From the NCBI GenBank assembly GCA_005776945.1, contig SXOB01000058.1, positions 1-52,617 on the forward strand: a stretch of 52,617 nt of DNA. The letters are read 5' to 3'. This DNA comes from Pseudomonadota bacterium (GTDB lineage: Bacteria > Myxococcota_A > UBA796 > GCA-2862545). A program made the position numbers and the translations under genes. Under the pieces are notes generated by a model. It made no database searches, had not been told where the DNA came from, and was given only the letters and a program-made list of their open reading frames with translations. Positions 33,543 through 41,742 of the stretch are shown here, in pieces (position 1 is the stretch's first letter; each line of letters begins with the position of its first letter).

Positions 33543-35844
33543 GCAGCGGCGCCCCGTACAGGTGGACGCGGATGGGGCCCATCCCCGGGATCGCCTGCAG
33601 TGCGGCTGGCGTTGTCGGGCGCCGTTCGGCGATGAGTTCCAGGCTGCGGTTCGTGGCGACGACGTAGGCGGGCACCTCGCGCGAGGCCGCCACCCGAGCC
33701 CGAACGTCGCGCAACGCGGCCAGCAGGCTGCCCGCGACCACGGGCGCCTCGGCCTTCTTGGGGGGCGCCCGAACGAGTCGCCGGGCGGCTCCGTCAGGAA
33801 AGCGCATCGCTGGCGGGTCTCCGCCCCGCAACAGAGCCCAGCCCGCAGGCGTCAGCGACACCTCCTCATAGGTCCGTTCCCGCCCGCGGATTTCTCGCGT
33901 GGTGTGTGCACATGCGAGCAACCCTGCTGCGGACAGAACGCTGACAAGGTCGTGCACCTCCCCCACCGTCCACGTGCTGCCCGACTTCGGGCCCAACAAC
34001 CCCCATGTCGACAACGAGTCGAAGCCCCAGCTTCGCACTTTCTCTTCGGTGGATCCGACGAGCACCTTCGCCAGCAAGTCTACGCCCCAGGCGGCCTGCC
34101 CCTTGGCCCGCTCCATGCGAGCGAGGCACGACAGGATCTTGAGGACGGCCGCGGCTTCGTCTCCGGTCGGCGGCCGGGCCTCCGCGCTTGGTCGGCCCGA
34201 CCGGCACCGGTCGCACGTTCCACACGCCGGCCAAGGAGGGACCTCCCCGAAGTACCGGACGACGTAGGCGCGCCGGCAGTCGGAGGTCACATAAGCCTCC
34301 ATTTTGGCGAGCTTGTCGTACTCTCGGCTTCGGTGAGCGAGCAGTTTGGCCTCGTCGAGCACGAGGGGCAGCTCAGGGTCGATCCGCTCGACGCCGCCGA
34401 CGCGGTCTGGGGGTCGCCACTGAATCAGGCCGCGCTCGTCGAAGCTGCGAAGTGCGGCCATGACCTGGTCGCGGTCGACGCCGGCTTCGCGCGCGAGTTG
34501 CTCAGGGTTGAACTCAAAGCCGTCCCCGACATCGAGACCCCGAGACGCGATTCGGCTCCACACCTTGCCGCGGAGGCCAGCGGGCGCGTCGGTCACCCGC
34601 TGCAGAAGAACGAGGCTGCCAAGCCGATCGGTGGGCGCAATTCGGCGGGCTCGGCCTTCACGAACGAGGACATGGACGCAGGCACCCACCCCGCGGTCGC
34701 CCGCGTCGGTCGGCATGTCCTTGGCGAGGTCCTCGAGCGACGCCATGACAGGATTCGTCCCGCGTTCGCCCAACACGTCCCAGAGCCGTCGCACCCAGGC
34801 CGCGCTGGGGTGGTTGTTCTGGATGAAGAACTCATGGATGCCGCGGTCCATCGGGTGGTGGAGGAGAACCGCGCGAGAGGTTCGGCCGTCGCGACCCGCC
34901 CGGCCGATCTCCTGGTAGTAGGCCTCGACGGTACCTGGCATGTCGACGTGGATGATCGCGCGGATGTCCGCCTTGTCGATGCCCATACCGAATGCATTCG
35001 TCGCAACGACGACCGGCAACCGGCCGGCGATGAAGTCCTCCTGAACGCGCGTCCGCGCATCGACCTCCAATCCCGCATGGTACATACCGGCCCGGATCCC
35101 GGCCGCGCGCAAGGCGGCGGTGGCCTTCTCCACGTTGTTTCGGGTCGCGGCGTAGACGAGCGCGGGCCCGGGCCTCACCAAATCCGCGAGGAGGCTCTCC
35201 TTCTCCTTCCAGCCTGAGACGGCGATGACGTCGAGCACGAGGTTCTCGCGGTCGAAGCCGCGCACGAAGACGTGTTCGCGCGGCAGGCCAAGCACCCGAA
35301 CGATGTCGTCGCGAACCTCTGGGGTCGCCGTCGCCGTCAACGCGACGGTGGGTGGCATCCCAAGCGCCCGACGCACCTGCCCGAGACGCATGTAGTCGGG
35401 ACGGAAGTCGTGGCCCCATTGGCTCAGACAATGGGCTTCGTCGACGGCCATGAGCCGGATGTCCAACGTCTTGGCCACCTCGATGAAGCTCGGCGTGAAC
35501 CGCTCGGGCGCGACGTAGAGCAACTCGAAGGCCCCCGCCTTCGCTTGGGCAAGGCGCTCTTGGTAGGCCTCTCTCGACAGGGTGCTGTTGAGGAAAGAGG
35601 CCCGAATTCCCTTCTCGAGGAGGGCGTCGACCTGGTCCTTCATCAACGCGATGAGTGGGCTGACGACGAAGGTGGTGCCCCCGCGAGCGATCGCGGGAAC
35701 CTGGTAGCAGAGGCTCTTTCCGGCACCCGTCGGCATGACGACGAGGGCGTCGCCGCCTTCAGCGACATGTTCGATGGGCTCCCGCTGCCCCGGACGGAAG
35801 TCCGGGAAGCCAAAACGCGCCTGCAGAACGGCCTGGAGATCCAT
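33514..35844 (-). CDS. recQ: RecQ-family ATP-dependent DNA helicase
   Basis: A 776-residue superfamily 2 helicase, somewhat longer than E. coli RecQ (about 610). FGFPDFRPGQREPIEHV is motif 0, VMPTGAGKSLCYQVPA motif I, SPLIALMKDQV Ia, AVDEAHCLSQWGHDFRPDY motif II with the DEAH box, ALTATATP III, ATNAFGMGIDKADIRAIIH V and YYQEIGRAGRDG VI. The zinc-binding domain is CRRAYVVRYFGE with CGTCDRC; an HRDC domain ends the protein (LLAALRDVRARVA ... LQAIPGMGPIRV). It unwinds DNA in recombination and repair. Inserted helical and winged-helix-like parts between them (about 420-690) explain the extra length. Divergent from the symporter, with about 200 bases between. Confidence 0.95.
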   Translation of the reverse strand: MDLQAVLQARFGFPDFRPGQREPIEHVAEGGDALVVMPTGAGKSLCYQVPAIARGGTTFVVSPLIALMKDQVDALLEKGIRASFLNSTLSREAYQERLAQAKAGAFELLYVAPERFTPSFIEVAKTLDIRLMAVDEAHCLSQWGHDFRPDYMRLGQVRRALGMPPTVALTATATPEVRDDIVRVLGLPREHVFVRGFDRENLVLDVIAVSGWKEKESLLADLVRPGPALVYAATRNNVEKATAALRAAGIRAGMYHAGLEVDARTRVQEDFIAGRLPVVVATNAFGMGIDKADIRAIIHVDMPGTVEAYYQEIGRAGRDGRTSRAVLLHHPMDRGIHEFFIQNNHPSAAWVRRLWDVLGERGTNPVMASLEDLAKDMPTDAGDRGVGACVHVLVREGRARRIAPTDRLGSLVLLQRVTDAPAGLRGKVWSRIASRGLDVGDGFEFNPEQLAREAGVDRDQVMAALRSFDERGLIQWRPPDRVGGVERIDPELPLVLDEAKLLAHRSREYDKLAKMEAYVTSDCRRAYVVRYFGEVPPWPACGTCDRCRSGRPSAEARPPTGDEAAAVLKILSCLARMERAKGQAAWGVDLLAKVLVGSTEEKVRSWGFDSLSTWGLLGPKSGSTWTVGEVHDLVSVLSAAGLLACAHTTREIRGRERTYEEVSLTPAGWALLRGGDPPAMRFPDGAARRLVRAPPKKAEAPVVAGSLLAALRDVRARVAASREVPAYVVATNRSLELIAERRPTTPAALQAIPGMGPIRVHLYGAPLLKAVREHRS

Positions 35845-36049
35845 CGGACGCGCCGGCTACCTCGCTTGGACGCGCGGTGGGCGACCGGACCGAGCGACTT
35901 TCCCCAAGGTGAAAAAAGTCGTTGCCTTCGCCGCAGCGACGCACCACCTTGGCGATGTCCGGCTCGGGGGGGCTGGTCCAGGCGCCCGGCGGCCAGTGGC
36001 CCCGGGCGCCTTCGTTTGTGCGGCCCCGGCTCGGCGCATAGGGCGCCGC

Positions 36050-37336
36050 ATGGCCACACCGACCCCCCGAACGCTGTTGATTGGCGCGCTCCTTGGCCTC
36101 GGGTCCGGCCTGCTCGCCCGCGTCGCTCTTGGCGGCGACCACGCCATGGTCGATGGGTTCGTCCGCCACGTCGCCGAACCCGGTGGACGCTTGTTCTTAC
36201 GGCTCCTGTTGGCCGTGGTCGTCCCCCTCGTCTTTTGTTCCGTGACCCTTGGCATCGTCGGCCTCGGCGCCCTACGCCGCGTCGGGAAGCTTGGCGCCGT
36301 CACTTTCGGGCTCACCCTCGTCGTGTCCGCCGTCTCGGTCGGCATAGGCCTCGCCGCCGCCAACATCGTTCGACCCGGTGAGGGTCTGCCGGACCAGGTC
36401 CGCGCCGACCTCATCGCTCGCTACTCGGCCGACGCCGGCAAGGTGGCCGTCTCCGCCCCCCGCGAAGCCACGCCCGCAGCCATCCTCGTCGACTTGTTGC
36501 CCCGGAATCCGCTCGGGGCCGCGACGTCCGACCCCCCCGACCTCTTGGGCCTGTTGCTTGTCGCAGCCCTGCTCGGCGCCGCCCTCCTCTCGTTGAACGA
36601 ATCCACCCGCCGGCCCGTGACAGACCTCCTGGAGGGCATCGTCGCCGCGACAACCGTCGTGGTGGGCTGGGCCATGGCGCTCGCCCCGGTGGGAGTGGGG
36701 CTGTTGCTGTTCGCCTTGGCGTCGCGCTTCGGCTTCGACCTCCTGCTCGTGCTCGCGCGGTTCGCGGCAACGGTCATCGGCGCCCTTGGGATCCACTTCG
36801 CCGTCGTCTACAGCGCGCTGCTGATGGCGGTCGGCCGGTCGCCGGTCCGCTTTTGGATCGACGCGAAAGAGGCCCTGCTGGTCGCGTTCGCCACCTCGTC
36901 CTCAAACGCGACCCTGCCCACGGCCCTCCGCGTGGCGACCGAACGCCTGGCCATACCGGCCCCCGTCGCGAGCTTTGTCCTTACGGTCGGCGCGACCGCG
37001 AACCAGAATGGCACCGCCCTCTTCGAAGGCGTCGCCGTCCTTTTCCTTGCTCAGGTCTTCGGCGTCAACCTCACGATGGACCAACAGGTGTCCGTCATGG
37101 CGATGGCGCTCGCCGCGGGGGTCGGGACCGCTGGCGTCCCCTCGGCCTCCCTACCCTTCGTCGCGCTGGTGCTCGGCGTGGTCGGCGTCCCGGCCGAGGC
37201 CCTCGCGCTGCTGCTCGGCGTCGACCGCATCCTCGACATGTGCCGGACGACGATCAATGTCGCCGGAGACCTCGCCATCGCCGCCATCGTCACCCGTTTC
37301 GACGGGGGGCAGACCCTCAATCTGACCGCGGACTGA
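36050..37336 (+). CDS. dicarboxylate/amino-acid:cation symporter (DAACS)
   Basis: A 428-residue membrane carrier of the GltP/DctA family. ATG 36050 gives MATPTPRTLLIGALLGLGSG as the first helix. FVRHVAEPGGRLFLRLLLAVVVP-type TM1-2 with PLVFCSV, then hairpin HP1 with AFATSSSNATLPT (the Ser-rich loop), helix 7 with VGATANQNGTALFEG (NxxGT cation motif), HP2 with AAGVGTAGVPSA, and helix 8 with VDRILDMCRTTINVAGD are all in place. It should take up C4-dicarboxylates, glutamate or aspartate with Na+ or H+; the missing Arg in helix 8 (Cys-Arg at MCRT) favours neither firmly. A 200-base gap to recQ holds its promoter. A CheY remnant follows. Confidence 0.93.
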   Translation: MATPTPRTLLIGALLGLGSGLLARVALGGDHAMVDGFVRHVAEPGGRLFLRLLLAVVVPLVFCSVTLGIVGLGALRRVGKLGAVTFGLTLVVSAVSVGIGLAAANIVRPGEGLPDQVRADLIARYSADAGKVAVSAPREATPAAILVDLLPRNPLGAATSDPPDLLGLLLVAALLGAALLSLNESTRRPVTDLLEGIVAATTVVVGWAMALAPVGVGLLLFALASRFGFDLLLVLARFAATVIGALGIHFAVVYSALLMAVGRSPVRFWIDAKEALLVAFATSSSNATLPTALRVATERLAIPAPVASFVLTVGATANQNGTALFEGVAVLFLAQVFGVNLTMDQQVSVMAMALAAGVGTAGVPSASLPFVALVLGVVGVPAEALALLLGVDRILDMCRTTINVAGDLAIAAIVTRFDGGQTLNLTAD

Positions 37337-37360
37337 GACGACGCGGAGGCCAAGGCCTCC

Positions 37361-37515
37361 ATGAACGTCCTGATCGTCGACGACAGCACCGCGATGCGCA
37401 TGATCGTCGTGCGCTTCGGCAGACGGGCGTCCACGTTGCCTGCCAGGCGGCCTTCGGCTTCTTCACCAGGCAATCCACCGCCCAACCTGCTCGGTTCCTG
37501 GGCTCGGCCGACTGA
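37361..37515 (+). pseudogene. CheY-like receiver remnant, frameshifted and truncated
   Basis: ATG 37361, preceded by GGAGG, opens a perfect receiver start: MNVLIVDDSTAMRMIVVR with the acidic Asp pair and the first helix, ending at base 37414. The same frame then turns into Pro/Arg-rich sequence. In the +1 frame, however, it reads ALRQTGVHVACQ, the continuation of the CheY helix (normally RTLRQTG), and ends at a TGA at 37513. The phospho-acceptor Asp, Thr and Lys strands are absent. So a frameshift near 37412-37416 and a deletion removed about 90 residues. Sits 24 bases after the symporter and convergent to infA. Confidence 0.65.
37436..37473. terminator. possible hairpin between symporter/cheY remnant and infA
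   Basis: TTGCCTG at 37436-37442 pairs with CAGGCAA at 37467-37473 around a 24-base loop that itself contains GCCTTCGGC. It lies between convergent genes and could stop transcription from either side, but no T-run follows. It may equally be chance within the decayed receiver gene. Confidence 0.25.
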
Positions 37516-37517
37516 CA

Positions 37518-37742
37518 CTACTTATGGCGGAAGACGATCCGGCCTTTCGTCAAGTCGTACGGCGAAACGGCCACCGTCACCTTGTCGCCAAGAACCACGC
37601 GGATGCGGAATCGGCGCAGCTTGCCCGCGAGATGTGCGTGAACCTCCGACCCAGCTTCGGTCTCGACGAGGAAGTGTCCACCCGGGAACACCTCTTTGAT
37701 GCTGCCCTCGATTTCAATCAGGTCATCCGAGGCCAACGGCAC
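37518..37742 (-). CDS. infA: translation initiation factor IF-1
   Basis: A 74-residue S1-like OB-fold protein, normal for IF-1. MPLASDDLIEIEGSIKEVFP, then FLVETEAGSEVHAHLAGKLR, RFRIRVVLGDKVTV and SPYDLTKGRIVFRHK line up with the standard IF-1 blocks (EVEGxVxE, VxAHISGKMR, GDKVxVxxSPYDLTxGRIxxR). IF-1 binds the A site of the 30S subunit and helps start-codon selection. Unusual points are the Met-Pro start instead of MAKED and the Leu in AHLAGK. It lies 20 bases after tgt on the same strand, so it may be the third gene of a signalling protein-tgt-infA operon. Confidence 0.96.
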   Translation of the reverse strand: MPLASDDLIEIEGSIKEVFPGGHFLVETEAGSEVHAHLAGKLRRFRIRVVLGDKVTVAVSPYDLTKGRIVFRHK

Positions 37743-37762
37743 ACTCCCGACAGGGCCGGCGT

Positions 37763-38935
37763 CTAACTCCTGCGCCCCGGTCGTCGAGGCGGCGGTGCCG
37801 CGGGCGGGCCTTCGCCTTCATCCCGCTCGACCGGACCTGGTGGCCACAGCGCCCGAACGTCTCTCCGGAAGGCCTCGAATCGCCCCTCGACGATGCTTTT
37901 GCGCATGGCCGCCATGAACTGATGGAACCAGGCGATGTTGTGGATGCTCGCGAGACTCGCCGCCAAAATCTCGCCGACCCGGAAGAGGTGATGCAGGTAG
38001 GCTCGGCTGAACGTCCGGCACGTGTAGCAGGTGCAACTCGTGTCGATCGGGTAGAAATCCCTTCGAAAGCCACGATCCGTGAGTCGCAAACGCCCTTGGG
38101 ACGTGTAGACGACGCCCGACCGTGCGTGTCGCGTCTGCAGCACGCAATCGACCATGTCGATGCCGCGGGCGACGCCTTCCACGAGGTCGAGGGGCCGTCC
38201 GACCCCCATGAGGTAGCGGGGCCGGTCGGCCGGCAGGGACGGTGTCGTCCAGTCCAGCACCTGGACCATCTTCTCGTAGCCCTCGCCGACCGACAACCCA
38301 CCGACGGCGTAGCCATCGAAGTCGAGCGCCGTGATCTGAGCCGCGCTTCTGGCCCGCAGGTCGGCGTGAAAACCGCCTTGGACGATGCCGAAGAGCGACT
38401 GGTCCTCGCGGCGATGCACCGCGCGGCAACGCGCTTCCCAGCGCGCCGTGCGCTCGACGCTGCGCTCGGTCGCCCCGCGCTCCGTACCGAACGCGAGGCA
38501 CTCGTCGAACACCATGGCGACGTCGGCGCCGAGCGCCTCCTGGATGGCCATGGACCGCTCGGGCGTCAGGACCGTCGGCGTGCCGTCGACCTCGTAGCGG
38601 AATCGAACGCCCTCCTCGTCGACGTCCTTGTCGAGCGAGAAAACCTGAAAGCCCCCCGAGTCCGTCAGAATCGGTTGGTCGATGGCCATGAACTTGTGCA
38701 GGCCACCCGCCTTCTGAACCAGCGCCTCCCCGGGCCGTTGGGACAGGTGGTAGGTGTTGGCGAGGACGATTTGCGTGCCGGTGTCCGCTAGGTGCAGCGG
38801 GCTCACGGCTCGGACAGCGCCCTGTGTGCCAACGGGCATGTAGCAAGGCGTCTCGACGACCCCGCGGGCGAGGAAAAGGCGCGTGGCGCGGGCGGCCCCG
38901 TCCGTCGCGTCGACCTGAAAGGGAAAACGATTCAT
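37763..38935 (-). CDS. tgt: queuine tRNA-ribosyltransferase
   Basis: A 390-residue enzyme that swaps guanine 34 for preQ1 in tRNAs with GUN anticodons. ETPCYMPVGTQGAV opens the barrel; LTDSGGFQVFSL holds the catalytic base Asp; MVFDEC, FGIVQGG, GYAVGGLSVGE and LMGVGRPLDLVEGV bind substrate, and DCVLQTRHARSG carries the nucleophile Asp. The zinc site is CTCYTC plus the later His in YLHHLF. The C-terminal 25 residues are Pro/Arg-rich and dispensable-looking. Its start overlaps the stop of the upstream signalling protein by four bases. No preQ1 riboswitch was seen; queuosine genes are not in the window. Confidence 0.96.
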   Translation of the reverse strand: MNRFPFQVDATDGAARATRLFLARGVVETPCYMPVGTQGAVRAVSPLHLADTGTQIVLANTYHLSQRPGEALVQKAGGLHKFMAIDQPILTDSGGFQVFSLDKDVDEEGVRFRYEVDGTPTVLTPERSMAIQEALGADVAMVFDECLAFGTERGATERSVERTARWEARCRAVHRREDQSLFGIVQGGFHADLRARSAAQITALDFDGYAVGGLSVGEGYEKMVQVLDWTTPSLPADRPRYLMGVGRPLDLVEGVARGIDMVDCVLQTRHARSGVVYTSQGRLRLTDRGFRRDFYPIDTSCTCYTCRTFSRAYLHHLFRVGEILAASLASIHNIAWFHQFMAAMRKSIVEGRFEAFRRDVRALWPPGPVERDEGEGPPAAPPPRRPGRRS

Positions 38936-40326
38936 GCGCCCACCGCTGCGCTCAGGGCGCGCTCAACCAACCGATCGACAGAGGGTAGGTCGTCGGCGAC
39001 GCCCACCCGAAAGTCCATTGGCGTGCCCGTCGACGCGAGCCGTTCGCGAATGCGTTCCGCCACAACGCGCATCCGCTGTTCCAGGCCGGCGGCCCGGAGG
39101 CCCGGCGCCAACACGAGCCAAACGTCCGGCCCCATCAGGCCCACCCGGTCGACTCGGCGCACATGTCGAGAAATCTCGTCGCTGATCGCCACCCGCACCG
39201 ACCCCGCCCGCCGACGTTCCACCGCGCCCACTGGCGCTTGAGCGACCCGGCGCAGGACGGCGCAACCAAGTGGCTGGGGGCGACGGACGACGTGTCCAAC
39301 CCACTGATCCGCCTCGGCGAGGATGGCGGCGCGGAGCGGCAATCGGGTCGCCCGGTCCAAGCCCGGCGCGCGTTGTTGGGCCCGATCGAGGCAGCCCGCG
39401 ACCGAGCGGGCGAACGTCTCCTCGTCGGAGTCGTCGGCGAAATCGGCCCCTGGCAGCGGGCGGCGCCACCCGAACATGGGCAGGCCCTCCGCGCCGGGGA
39501 TCGCACGAAGAAAGGCAGCTGCGGAGGCCTGGCCCTGGGGTCCGACGATCACGGCGTCCACGGCACCCCGGGCCAGCCAGCCCATCGTTTCGGCGTCGTC
39601 GCCAGGGTGCGCACACTCCAATCCGACGCCAGCGAGGGCGCCGGTGACCGACGCGTGATCGTCGCCAAGTCCGATGACGGCCAAGTCCGTGGCTGCACGA
39701 CGGTCGACATCGCCTCGCGCCACCTCAAACAGCCGTTCAATGCGGTCCTCCGGGTCGAGAACGCGGACGGCACCCGCCTCGGCCGCCGTGCGGCGCAAGG
39801 CGACGTCCGCACGTTCCGCCCACGCGACCCAGGCGCAAGCAAGGCCTTCGAAATCCTCGCGCGCGGCAACGAGATCGTGGCCGGGGACGGCGATCAAGGC
39901 GGGCGCCACGTCCATCGGCTCGGCGCGCATCACCTCAACACTCTCGCATACGCGCAACGGTTCCGCGACTTGGCCCACCATCCGATGCCAACGCGGGGCG
40001 GTGTGGCCGGGCGGGACGACCCAGATCGGGGCGAGCACCGCATTGGGGCTCGCCGCCGCGAGTGCCGTACGCAAGACCACCCAATGGGCCGCACCTCCCT
40101 CCGCGACCCGCGACGCGACCTCGTCGGCGGCGGCGGCCACGTCCTCCAGCCCGAGGCCTCGGGCGGTGGATTCGATCCGGTTGAGTTCGTCGACCACAGC
40201 CTGACGTTCGTCGCCCGCGGCGCGGCCCATCGCGATGGGCTCAAGCTCGGCGAGCAACGTGCGCGTCCTCGCCAGAAACGGGCCTACCAGGCGCCGGGTC
40301 GCTTTGCGCCGTCGGTCAGTCGTCAT
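38932..40326 (-). CDS. degenerate Hpt/receiver/GGDEF signalling protein
   Basis: A 464-residue cytoplasmic protein. Residues about 15-75 form an Hpt-like helix bundle where AVVDELNRIESTARGLGL has Asn49 in place of the phosphorylated His. Residues about 95-200 and 212-300 look like two receiver-type folds; in the second, DAVIVGPQG has Gly where the phospho-Asp should be. Residues about 320-464 resemble a GGDEF domain with GLMGPDVWLVLAPG instead of GGDEF, and a FRVGVAD strand. All three enzymatic or acceptor sites are therefore missing, so a binding or scaffold role is more likely than c-di-GMP synthesis. Translationally coupled to tgt. Domain calls rest on motif alignment by eye. Confidence 0.55.
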   Translation of the reverse strand: MTTDRRRKATRRLVGPFLARTRTLLAELEPIAMGRAAGDERQAVVDELNRIESTARGLGLEDVAAAADEVASRVAEGGAAHWVVLRTALAAASPNAVLAPIWVVPPGHTAPRWHRMVGQVAEPLRVCESVEVMRAEPMDVAPALIAVPGHDLVAAREDFEGLACAWVAWAERADVALRRTAAEAGAVRVLDPEDRIERLFEVARGDVDRRAATDLAVIGLGDDHASVTGALAGVGLECAHPGDDAETMGWLARGAVDAVIVGPQGQASAAAFLRAIPGAEGLPMFGWRRPLPGADFADDSDEETFARSVAGCLDRAQQRAPGLDRATRLPLRAAILAEADQWVGHVVRRPQPLGCAVLRRVAQAPVGAVERRRAGSVRVAISDEISRHVRRVDRVGLMGPDVWLVLAPGLRAAGLEQRMRVVAERIRERLASTGTPMDFRVGVADDLPSVDRLVERALSAAVGA

Positions 40327-40436
40327 GCCCCCCGGGGCTATGTCGGTGAACGTTCGTTGCCATCCGCCAAGCGCGGGGTCGACCGGCAGAATCCCGGCAA
40401 CGTACTCACCACCCGCAGGCTACGGGAGACCGCGGC

Positions 40437-41066
40437 ATGGCGAGCCTTCCTCCTGCACTGCGCCGGACGTCGTGGCCCCTTCGGCCCGTGCTTGCGGCCC
40501 TCGTCCACAGCGCCCCCCACGAGGAGTGGCCAAGGGCTGGCTGGATTGGGCACGACGTGCGATTCGCTTGGGGTCCCATCCCACCGCCAACGGCTGCTGA
40601 GCCGGGGACGATGTGGGTCGCGGACCCTGAAGCCGCCGCCGTGCTCGCGACGTCCGGGCTCCACGCGTGGCCACGGACCCGGTGGGTCTGGCCAAGGTCG
40701 ATGGCGCCAGAATTCGCCGACGACGGCGTCGAACGCGGCGTGGACCCGGCGGCCCTGCGCGAGCTCGCGCCGCTCATCGACCCTGGCGCGACGCCGCCCC
40801 CCTGTGTGTTGGTCGACTCCACCGGCCTCGTGGCGGTGTGCGGGGCCTGGGCCGCGGCCGAAGGTGAGGTCGAAATCGAAGTGGATGTCGCCGAAAGGGC
40901 CCGAGGCCGTGGCTTGGGGCAACGGATGGCCGCGGCCTACATCGGGGACGTGCTCGCTGCGGGGCTTCGACCTCGATGGGACAGCGGAACGGAGGCATCG
41001 GAGCGGCTGGCGCGACGGTTGGGCTTTCGGGTGAGTCGGAGGTGGGTAGCTTGGGTTTCAATGTGA
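40437..41066 (+). CDS. GNAT-family N-acetyltransferase
   Basis: A 209-residue protein; ATG 40437 has GGGAG eight bases upstream. The N-terminal half (to about 120) is Trp/Pro-rich without a clear family (WPLRPVLAALVHSAP). The C-terminal half has the GNAT core: VLVDSTGLVAVCGAW, VEIEVDVAERARGRGLGQRM (motif A, RGxGxG) and a closing SGTEASERLARRLGFRV in place of the LYxxxGF helix. Substrate unknown; it resembles FR47/GCN5-like enzymes. Separated by 110 bases from the divergent signalling gene and convergent with the SecD-head-like gene. Confidence 0.8.
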   Translation: MASLPPALRRTSWPLRPVLAALVHSAPHEEWPRAGWIGHDVRFAWGPIPPPTAAEPGTMWVADPEAAAVLATSGLHAWPRTRWVWPRSMAPEFADDGVERGVDPAALRELAPLIDPGATPPPCVLVDSTGLVAVCGAWAAAEGEVEIEVDVAERARGRGLGQRMAAAYIGDVLAAGLRPRWDSGTEASERLARRLGFRVSRRWVAWVSM

Positions 41067-41094
41067 GAAATGGCCCCAGAATCCGGCCCGCCCC

Positions 41095-41742
41095 TCACCT
41101 CAGCCGCAGCTCACACGGCAACGGAAACGCCGCCGCCACCGACCGCGCCGCCGCCTCGTGCATTCCGGCCTCCGTTTCCGAATCCGGCGGTTCGATCGAC
41201 ACTTCCGAACCCGTCGGCGTCCGATTTTCGATGCGCCCGATTTCCGCGCCGTCCATCCGTACGACCAGGTCCCCTTCGGGCGCAGCCCGTTGCCAGGCCG
41301 CCACGCGGTCGACATCGCCCGGCAGCAACGTGAACACCGTCGACGGCACCATTCGCAAATCGAGGCGGATGAACGCGCCTTGCCACGCCGTCACCGTCCC
41401 GTCTGGCCCCACCAACTCCACCCGGCCGGGACGAACCAATGTGGGTCCCAACTTGGACGCAATCTTCGGGTCGGGCGGGCCGTCGACCTCCATCGTAAAT
41501 CCGTCGGCGGTCGGCGTGACCACGGGCTGCTGCAGGCCCATTCGCTCGACGCGCGCAAGCACCGCGTCCGCCGCCGCCGGACATCCCACGAAGGGCAACG
41601 TGACACGCGGCCCGGCCGCCGGCGTACCGCGCAACACGTTGAGCGCCAACCACCCGTAGGCGCCCATCACGCCACCGATCGCCAGGATCGGGACCACCAA
41701 CAGCACACACCCCCACTTCGGCAACGGGACCTCGTCGCTCAC
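41095..41742 (-). CDS. single-helix envelope protein with SecD-head-like part
   Basis: A 215-residue protein starting at GTG 41742, which overlaps the acyltransferase stop by four bases. WGCVLLVVPILAIGGVMGAYGWLAL is one N-terminal membrane helix. A GFTMEVDGPPDPKIASKLGP segment followed by RVELVGPDG resembles the head subdomain of SecD, and the C-terminal half (VRMDGAEIGRI ... GMHEAAARSVAAAF) also fits that fold, but the membrane domains of SecD are missing. A stand-alone periplasmic domain tied to the upstream acyltransferase is plausible. Confidence in the SecD link is low; the gene itself looks real. Confidence 0.55.
   Translation of the reverse strand: MSDEVPLPKWGCVLLVVPILAIGGVMGAYGWLALNVLRGTPAAGPRVTLPFVGCPAAADAVLARVERMGLQQPVVTPTADGFTMEVDGPPDPKIASKLGPTLVRPGRVELVGPDGTVTAWQGAFIRLDLRMVPSTVFTLLPGDVDRVAAWQRAAPEGDLVVRMDGAEIGRIENRTPTGSEVSIEPPDSETEAGMHEAAARSVAAAFPLPCELRLR

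Noticed and set aside
37761..37768. Integron attC core sites (GTTRRRY) suggested by repeated GTTAG motifs
   Set aside because: Motifs occur in both directions near starts of housekeeping genes, several coincide with TAG stop codons, and there is no integrase or paired core-site palindrome.
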